NCBI RefSeq assembly: GCF_014206945.1
Contig: NZ_JACHON010000001.1
Location: 183,529-247,528 of the forward strand
Direction: 5' to 3'
DNA: 64,000 nucleotides
DNA from: Gracilibacillus halotolerans
GTDB taxonomy: Bacteria; Bacillota; Bacilli; Bacillales; Amphibacillaceae
Positions 58,428 to 64,000 of the stretch are shown here, piece by piece. A model generated the notes under the pieces. The model did no database searches. It worked only from the letters and a program-made list of their open reading frames with translations, and was not told where the DNA came from. Every line of letters starts with the position of its first letter. Within the stretch, counting starts at the first letter, position 1. The position numbers were made by a program, and so were the translations under genes.

Positions 58428-59324
58428 ATGGATGGTATTCTTCCAATCTGGAAACCAATTGGTATGACTTCACACGATTGTGTTTTTAAAGTTAGAAAAC
58501 ATTTACGAATGAAAAAAGTTGGGCATACTGGAACGCTTGACCCAGAAGTAGAAGGTGTTTTACCTCTCTGTTTAGGAAAAGGTACCAAGATTGTGCCATT
58601 TCTAACGGATACGGATAAAATGTATAAAGCAACCCTCTGTCTAGGAAAGGCAACTGATACAGAAGATCAAACAGGGGTAACAATTGAGACCAAAGAGGTA
58701 AAGCAACCATTGAATAAAGAAAAAATTAAAGAGGTAATCGCTGATTTTGAAGGTGAGGTAGAACAAGTTGTTCCTCTCTATTCAGCAGTAAAAGTAAACG
58801 GTAAAAAGTTATATGAATATGCGCGTCAAAATATAGAAGTAGAAAGACCAAAACGTACGATTCGTATACATACTATAAATTTTATCGAAACTAACTACGA
58901 TGAAAATACTCAACAACAAACGATTACTTTCGAAGTGGAGTGCTCCAAAGGTACCTATATTCGTACATTATGTAAAGATATAGGAGCAGTTCTTGGATAT
59001 CCTGCTCACATGAAAAAACTTATCCGAACGAAGAGTGGTTATTTTGAGCGAGAAGATACTATACCACTTGATACTTTGTTAACAATGGACATAGAAGACA
59101 TACCAAAACATGTGCTTCCATTGGTTACAGGAGTATCCCACTTAGATGTTTTATCCGTTGATGAAGAAATGAAGCAGAGAGTATCGTTTGGACAGAAGTT
59201 AAGGATACCTGCTCGACGCTTAATTACACCAAAATTTCGAGTCGAACATCAGGGCGAACTGTTAGCCATCTATGAATATCATGAAAATCAAGAAGAGATT
59301 AAACCGGTAAGAGTTTTTACTTAA
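58428..59324 (+). CDS. truB: tRNA pseudouridine-55 synthase
   Basis: Modifies U55 in the T loop of tRNAs. The 298-residue protein has the catalytic Asp38 in GHTGTLDPEVEGVLPLCLGK and YKATLCLGKATDTEDQTG; VECSKGTYIRTLCKDIG and a PUA-like C-terminal domain follow. SD AGAGAGGG precedes ATG 58428. It is separated from rbfA by 162 bases including a hairpin and a repeat fragment. Confidence 0.97.
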   Translation: MDGILPIWKPIGMTSHDCVFKVRKHLRMKKVGHTGTLDPEVEGVLPLCLGKGTKIVPFLTDTDKMYKATLCLGKATDTEDQTGVTIETKEVKQPLNKEKIKEVIADFEGEVEQVVPLYSAVKVNGKKLYEYARQNIEVERPKRTIRIHTINFIETNYDENTQQQTITFEVECSKGTYIRTLCKDIGAVLGYPAHMKKLIRTKSGYFEREDTIPLDTLLTMDIEDIPKHVLPLVTGVSHLDVLSVDEEMKQRVSFGQKLRIPARRLITPKFRVEHQGELLAIYEYHENQEEIKPVRVFT

Positions 59325-59424
59325 ATGCGCACTAAGTAGAGTCTTTAGCTAATAAAAATGCGATCTACTAATGTATAATAAGTGATAAAATAAGTCTTCA
59401 CACACTAATCGAGGAGGTGAGTGG

Positions 59425-60375
59425 ATGAAAGTTGTATCTTTGCATCATCCTCACACATTAACAAAAGAAACACAACCAGAATCTGTAGCGGCGATTGGTT
59501 TTTTCGATGGGGTCCATTTAGGCCATCAAACGGTAATACGTAAAGCAGTAGACATCGCTAAAAAGCAAAATATATATTCTTCTGTTATGTTTTTTGACCC
59601 TCATCCATCGGTTGTATTGCAAAAGGATAAAACAGATGTCCAATATATTACACCATTGGATCACAAAATAGCTTTAATGGAACAACTAGGTGTTGATATT
59701 TTATACATTGTTCGATTTGATAAGGAGCTATCCAAGCTTCTACCTAATCAATTTCTGGATCAATTTATAGATCGGTTAAATATTGTACATATTGTTGCAG
59801 GATTTGACTTTACGTTTGGTCATAAGGGAGCAGGGAATATGAATAATATTTCTGATTACCTTCCAAAAAACATACGTTACGATGTAATTTCGAAGCAAGA
59901 CCAAGAGAACGAGAAAATTAGCTCAACTCGTATTCGCGAATGCTTAGCACATGGAGATTTACAAGAAGTTGAGCGATTACTCGGAAGACCATATGAAACA
60001 GTAGGAGAAGTCGTTCATGGCGATAAACGTGGGCGAGAGATTGGCTATCCAACTGCGAATATTAACCAAAACAATGATTATATCATTCCAAAAATAGGGA
60101 TCTATGCTGTTGAAGTTAAAGTGAATGAAGAGTTTTATAAAGGGATGGCTAGTATTGGTTATAACCCTACTTTCAAAGATGATAAAAACATTATAAGAAT
60201 TGAAGTCAATCTTTTTGAATTTCAAGATGACATATACGGTAAGCCAATACATGTATATTGGAAGAAATATATGAGGGATGAAGTTAAATTCACAAGTGTA
60301 GATGCGCTAATTGAGCAATTAGAAGAAGACGAAAGACAAACTCGTGAATTTTTTAAAAATATAGGTAGTAAGTGA
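59425..60375 (+). CDS. ribF: bifunctional riboflavin kinase / FMN adenylyltransferase
   Basis: Makes FMN and FAD from riboflavin (named ribC in B. subtilis). The 316-residue protein has an N-terminal nucleotidyltransferase domain with GFFDGVHLGHQ (about 25-35) and SSTRIRECLAHGD, and a C-terminal kinase domain (VVHGDKRGREIGYPTANI, then GMASIGYNPTF). SD GAGGAGGTGAG precedes ATG 59425. A TATAAT-like box at 59374 may belong to its own promoter. Confidence 0.96.
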   Translation: MKVVSLHHPHTLTKETQPESVAAIGFFDGVHLGHQTVIRKAVDIAKKQNIYSSVMFFDPHPSVVLQKDKTDVQYITPLDHKIALMEQLGVDILYIVRFDKELSKLLPNQFLDQFIDRLNIVHIVAGFDFTFGHKGAGNMNNISDYLPKNIRYDVISKQDQENEKISSTRIRECLAHGDLQEVERLLGRPYETVGEVVHGDKRGREIGYPTANINQNNDYIIPKIGIYAVEVKVNEEFYKGMASIGYNPTFKDDKNIIRIEVNLFEFQDDIYGKPIHVYWKKYMRDEVKFTSVDALIEQLEEDERQTREFFKNIGSK

Positions 60376-60437
60376 TATTTTTATTCTCTTAATTATAATA
60401 TACTTGCAATTTTAACGAATTACGTGTAATCTAATAA

Positions 60438-60510
60438 AGGAAAAACCGTCCGCTTGGCATTACGAGTCTCCGACGATTGCTAGGGGATAGGGGTTTTACA
60501 AATTTTTAGG
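60438..60510 (+). promoter_or_regulatory. candidate ribosomal protein S15 leader
   Basis: AAAACC (60442-60447) can pair with GGTTTT (60492-60497), enclosing an arm in which GGCA pairs with TGCT; the rpsO SD follows at once. The layout resembles the Bacillus/Geobacillus rpsO leader to which S15 binds to control its own translation. Identification is by position and remembered features. Confidence 0.5.
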
Positions 60511-60521
60511 AGGTGAAAAGG

Positions 60522-60791
60522 ATGGCAATCACAAAAGAGCGTAAAAATGAACTAATTAATGAATTCAAAACTCATGAGAATGATACTGGATCTCCAGAAG
60601 TTCAAATCGCTGTCCTTACTGAGGAAATCAACAATTTGAATAATCATTTACGTGAACACAAAAAGGATCACCATTCACGTCGTGGACTTTTAAAAATGGT
60701 AGGTAGACGTCGTCATTTACTTAACTACCTTCGTGATAAAGATGTTACACGTTACCGTGACTTGATTGGAAAATTAGGTCTACGTAGATAA
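60522..60791 (+). CDS. rpsO: 30S ribosomal protein S15
   Basis: An 89-residue S15, [32 protein letters not shown], then [24 protein letters not shown] 60522, eight bases after TTAGGAGGTG; the in-frame GTG 60513 overlaps the SD. Followed by a strong terminator, so it is mainly a one-gene unit, with pnp having its own promoter. Confidence 0.97.
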   Translation: MAITKERKNELINEFKTHENDTGSPEVQIAVLTEEINNLNNHLREHKKDHHSRRGLLKMVGRRRHLLNYLRDKDVTRYRDLIGKLGLRR

Positions 60792-60797
60792 TACTTT

Positions 60798-60827
60798 AGA
60801 AAAAGCGGGAATTATCCCGCTTTTTCT
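60798..60827 (+). terminator. terminator after rpsO
   Basis: AGAAAAAGCGGG (60798-60809) pairs perfectly with CCCGCTTTTTCT (60816-60827), with five T in the 3' arm. Confidence 0.92.
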
Positions 60828-60991
60828 GTATGAAAATATAAATTAGTAAAACCATTTATAAATACATAGTTTTTAGTAAATACTGATAGGGAACATCATT
60901 CATAGAGATATCTTTGCCGATTCCTAATGTGTGTTTAAGTAAAGGAAAGGTCCCTTATTTAATTACTTATCTATTCGAGTGATAGAATTAG

Positions 60992-61020
60992 TTACATAAG
61001 CTGCATTTACATGCTAAAAT
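60992..61020 (+). promoter_or_regulatory. SigA promoter of pnp
   Basis: TTACAT (60992-60997), 17 bases, TAAAAT (61015-61020), preceded by TGC, an extended -10 motif. Transcription would start near 61027, about 47 bases before the pnp ATG. Confidence 0.65.
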
Positions 61021-61073
61021 AGATGCAGAAGAATCAACTGATATGGTTGTTTTCGAGAGGAGTACAAGTAAAT

Positions 61074-63179
61074 ATGGTAGATGAAAAGAAAATTTTTACA
61101 ACGGAAATAAATGGACAGTCATTTCGTGTGGAGATAGGTGAATTGGCGAAACAGGCGAATGGCGCATGTATGATTTATTATGGTGATACGGCTGTTCTTT
61201 CTACAGCTACAGCATCTAAAGAGCCAAAAGATTTACCGTTCTTTCCATTAACGGTGAATTATGAAGAGCGTCTATATGCGGTTGGTAAAATCCCAGGTGG
61301 TTTTATTAAGCGTGAAGGAAGACCGAGTGAAAAAGCAATATTGGCTTCTCGTTTAATTGATCGTCCTATCCGCCCGCTTTTCCCAGATGGCTTTCGTAAC
61401 GAAGTGCAAGTAATCAGTACTGTAATGAGTGTAGATCAAAATCTAAACTCTGAAATTGCTGCTATGATTGGTTCCTCAATTGCACTTTCCATTTCTGACA
61501 TACCTTTCAGTGGCCCGATTGCAGGAGTAGTAGTTGGAAGAGTAGATGGAAAATTCATTATAAATCCATCACTAGAGCAACGAGAAAAAAGTGATATTGA
61601 TTTAACTGTAGCAGGAACAAAAGATGCTATTAACATGGTTGAAGCTGGAGCAAAAGAAGTTTCTGAAGAAGTTATGCTAGAAGCAATTATGTATGGCCAT
61701 GAAGAAATTAAGCGATTAGTTGCCTTCCAGGAAGAAATTGTTGCAGCACTTCAACCAGAAAAAATGGAAGTACAATTATTCGAATTAGAACCTTCTCTTG
61801 TTGAAGAAGTAGAAGCTAAAGCAAAAGAGGCTTTAGTAAAAGCTATTCAAGTACAAGAAAAACATGCTAGAGAAGAAGCAATTAACGAAGTGAAAAAAGA
61901 TGTTATAGCTAGCTATGAGGAACAAGAGACAGAAGATACCGATATTAAACAAGTTGAAAATATATTAGACGTAATCGTTAAAGAGGAAGTTCGTCGTCTC
62001 ATTACGAAAGAAAAAATTCGTCCAGATGGTCGTAAGCCTGATAAAGTTCGACCATTATCATCACGAGTTGGTGTTCTACCAAGAACACATGGTTCTGGCC
62101 TATTCACACGCGGTCAAACTCAAGCATTAAGCATTTGTACATTAGGCGCATTAGGAGATGTTCAAATTTTAGACGGATTGGATACAGAAGAATCCAAACG
62201 ATTTATGCACCATTACAACTTCCCTTCTTTTAGTGTAGGTGAGACAGGCCCAATTAGAGGTCCTGGTCGTAGAGAAATCGGACATGGTGCATTAGGAGAG
62301 CGTGCTTTAGAAGTAGTTATACCAAACGAAAGTGATTTTCCATATACAATAAGACTTGTTTCAGAAGTGTTAGAATCAAATGGTTCTACTTCACAAGCAA
62401 GTATTTGTGCGAGTACATTAGCGATGATGGATGCAGGGGTACCTATTAAAGCACCTGTAGCTGGAATTGCAATGGGTCTTGTTAAATCAGGTGATGACTA
62501 TACCATCTTAACAGATATCCAAGGAATGGAAGATTTCTTAGGTGATATGGACTTTAAAGTTGCTGGAACTGAAAATGGTGTAACGGCATTGCAAATGGAT
62601 ATTAAAATCGATGGTCTATCAAGGGAAATCTTAGAAGAAGCTTTAATGCAGGCTAGGACCGGAAGAATGCATATATTATCACATATGTTAGAAACGATTC
62701 AACAACCACGTGAGGAGCTTTCTCATTACGCGCCTAAGATTCTTACGATGTCTATTAATCCAGACAAAATCCGTGATGTTATTGGGCCAAGTGGTAAGCA
62801 AATTAATCAAATTATCGATGAAACTGGCGTAAAAATCGATATTGAGCAAGATGGTCATATCTTCATATCTTCACCTGAAATGGAAATGAACAAAAAAGCT
62901 CAAAAAATTATCGAAGATTTAGTCCGTGAAGTGGAAGCAGGTCAGATGTATTTAGGAACTGTTAAACGAATCGAAAAATTTGGCGCTTTTGTAGAATTGT
63001 TTAAAGGAAAAGAAGGACTTGTTCACATTTCTGAACTTGCAGAAGAACGAGTAGGTAAGGTTGAGGATGTTGTTAAAATTGGTGATCAAATAATGGTAAA
63101 AGTAAAAGAAATTGATCGACAAGGTAGAGTTAATCTTTCTCGAAAAGCTGTATTAGCAGAACAGAAGAAAAGTGAGTAA
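61074..63179 (+). CDS. pnp: polynucleotide phosphorylase
   Basis: Phosphorolytic 3'-5' exoribonuclease (pnpA in B. subtilis). ATG 61074 gives 701 residues starting [28 protein letters not shown] is 11 bases upstream, a slightly long spacing. The frame goes back to 61023 but that part overlaps the likely transcript start. Two RNase PH domains ([38 protein letters not shown]) flank a helical domain, then KH ([12 protein letters not shown]) and S1 ([16 protein letters not shown]) domains. Confidence 0.97.
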   Translation: MVDEKKIFTTEINGQSFRVEIGELAKQANGACMIYYGDTAVLSTATASKEPKDLPFFPLTVNYEERLYAVGKIPGGFIKREGRPSEKAILASRLIDRPIRPLFPDGFRNEVQVISTVMSVDQNLNSEIAAMIGSSIALSISDIPFSGPIAGVVVGRVDGKFIINPSLEQREKSDIDLTVAGTKDAINMVEAGAKEVSEEVMLEAIMYGHEEIKRLVAFQEEIVAALQPEKMEVQLFELEPSLVEEVEAKAKEALVKAIQVQEKHAREEAINEVKKDVIASYEEQETEDTDIKQVENILDVIVKEEVRRLITKEKIRPDGRKPDKVRPLSSRVGVLPRTHGSGLFTRGQTQALSICTLGALGDVQILDGLDTEESKRFMHHYNFPSFSVGETGPIRGPGRREIGHGALGERALEVVIPNESDFPYTIRLVSEVLESNGSTSQASICASTLAMMDAGVPIKAPVAGIAMGLVKSGDDYTILTDIQGMEDFLGDMDFKVAGTENGVTALQMDIKIDGLSREILEEALMQARTGRMHILSHMLETIQQPREELSHYAPKILTMSINPDKIRDVIGPSGKQINQIIDETGVKIDIEQDGHIFISSPEMEMNKKAQKIIEDLVREVEAGQMYLGTVKRIEKFGAFVELFKGKEGLVHISELAEERVGKVEDVVKIGDQIMVKVKEIDRQGRVNLSRKAVLAEQKKSE

Positions 63180-63193
63180 GTAATTCTTTCGAT

Positions 63194-63223
63194 AAAAGAA
63201 GCTGGATAGCCAGTTTCTTTTTT
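63194..63223 (+). terminator. terminator after pnp
   Basis: AAAAGAAGCTGG (63194-63205) pairs with CCAGTTTCTTTT (63210-63221) with one mismatch, ending in a T run. Confidence 0.85.
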
Positions 63224-63345
63224 AATTTTAAGAGAAAACGTATATACAGACTATATACACAGTTGACTCAAGCAACCTAACTTATTTGGATAGGGCAAGT
63301 TTGAGATTTGTACTGACATGTTATAGGTAATTTGGAGGGAACTAC

Positions 63346-64000
63346 GTGATTCAACGAAAAACATTAGACAACGGTTTACGTATTATTTTAGAAGAGATTC
63401 CTACTGTTCGTTCCGTAACGATTGGTATTTGGATCAAAACTGGTTCAAGATTTGAAACGAAAGAAGAAAACGGTATATCTCATTTTATCGAACATATGCT
63501 ATTTAAAGGGACGACAAAACGAAATGCGCAAGATATCGCAGAAGCTTTTGATGCAATTGGTGGAGAAGTAAATGCCTTTACAAGTAAAGAATATACATGT
63601 TTATATGCGAAGGTATTAGATACCCATCAATCTATTGCTATGGACATATTAGCAGATATGGTACTTGATTCGTTGTTCGATCCAGTAGAATTAGAACGAG
63701 AGAAAAAAGTAATCCTGGAAGAAATACATATGACAAACGATATACCAGACGATATTATACATGATTATCTTTCTGCCATTAGTTTTAGAGACCATCCACT
63801 AGCACAACCAATATTAGGAAATGAGGAAAATATAGAAGCTATTACAAGAGACGATTTGCTCCACTATATGGAAAAATACTATGTTCCACATAACATTGTA
63901 ATTTCTATTGCAGGAAATGCAAACAGTGATTTTTTGGAAGAAGTTAGTCAGCATTTCATGCATTTAGAAAGTAAATCGACAATTCCGTCTCTTACTTTAC
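63346..64000 (+). CDS. mlpA: M16-family zinc peptidase (MlpA/YmxG-like), 3'-partial
   Basis: GTG 63346 behind TTTGGAGGGA opens a frame that continues past the window end (218 codons seen of about 410 expected). The inverted zinc motif HFIEH is at 46-50, with a downstream Glu in EREKKVILEEI as third ligand; GGEVNAFTSKEYTCLYAKV is another M16 block. In B. subtilis mlpA (ymxG) lies after ylxY; here it comes directly after pnp. Confidence 0.93.
   Translation, partial: MIQRKTLDNGLRIILEEIPTVRSVTIGIWIKTGSRFETKEENGISHFIEHMLFKGTTKRNAQDIAEAFDAIGGEVNAFTSKEYTCLYAKVLDTHQSIAMDILADMVLDSLFDPVELEREKKVILEEIHMTNDIPDDIIHDYLSAISFRDHPLAQPILGNEENIEAITRDDLLHYMEKYYVPHNIVISIAGNANSDFLEEVSQHFMHLESKSTIPSLTL

Noticed and set aside
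63241-63280. TATATACAGAC/TATATACACAG near-repeat before the M16 peptidase gene
   Set aside because: Short, AT-rich and imperfect; not distinguishable from chance.

Overview
The window is a low-GC, plus-strand block from the chromosome of a Bacillaceae bacterium. Gene order matches the sucC-to-pnpA stretch of Bacillus subtilis almost gene for gene. Protein sequences and the intergenic repeat types suggest the Oceanobacillus/Virgibacillus group of halotolerant bacilli, but the genus is inference. Every gene I accept is on the + strand; there is no rRNA, tRNA, CRISPR array, prophage or insertion-sequence transposase.

Region by region. (1) 1-2957: the end of a protein with a FliK-like C-terminal domain, a small FlhB C-domain-like protein (YlqG/YlqH positions), then sucCD of the TCA cycle. 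(2) 3026-10084: dprA, topA, xerC, hslV, hslU, codY, closed by a 17-bp-stem terminator. The trmFO gene normally found between topA and xerC is absent here. (3) 10581-37209: a complete fla/che operon in B. subtilis order: flgB, flgC, fliE-K, flgD, a TIGR02530-type flagellar protein, flgE, fliL, fliM, fliY, cheY, fliZ, fliP, fliQ, fliR, flhB, flhA, flhF, flhG, cheB, cheA, cheW, cheC, cheD, sigD. It is followed by a FapA/DUF342 protein and, behind its own terminator and promoter, swrB. Where B. subtilis has swrD, between flgE and fliL, this window has a ~310-bp nested palindromic repeat. (4) 39390-48518: rpsB, tsf, pyrH, frr, uppS, cdsA, dxr, rseP, proS. (5) 48611-52894: polC. (6) 53270-60375: the nusA-infB operon (rimP, nusA, rnpM, ylxQ, infB, ylxP, rbfA), then truB and ribF. 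(7) 60522-64000: rpsO, pnp and the first part of an M16 peptidase gene; the ylxY deacetylase gene expected between pnp and the peptidase gene is missing.

The flagellar genes encode rod, MS ring, C ring, export gate, hook, stator-associated and chemotaxis parts plus the late sigma factor, so one long transcript would build the hook-basal body and produce SigD for the filament genes. Overlapping starts and stops indicate translational coupling through much of it. The later blocks serve translation, isoprenoid and phospholipid synthesis, intramembrane proteolysis, DNA replication and RNA turnover.

Nothing here is plainly a new system. The points most worth a second look are the nested palindrome in the swrD slot, the FliK-like/FlhB-like pair beside sucCD, the absent trmFO, two calcium-loop-like insertions in the hook protein, and FapA placed between sigD and swrB. 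Start codons were chosen by Shine-Dalgarno (SD) spacing and by remembered family N-termini; no database search was possible.
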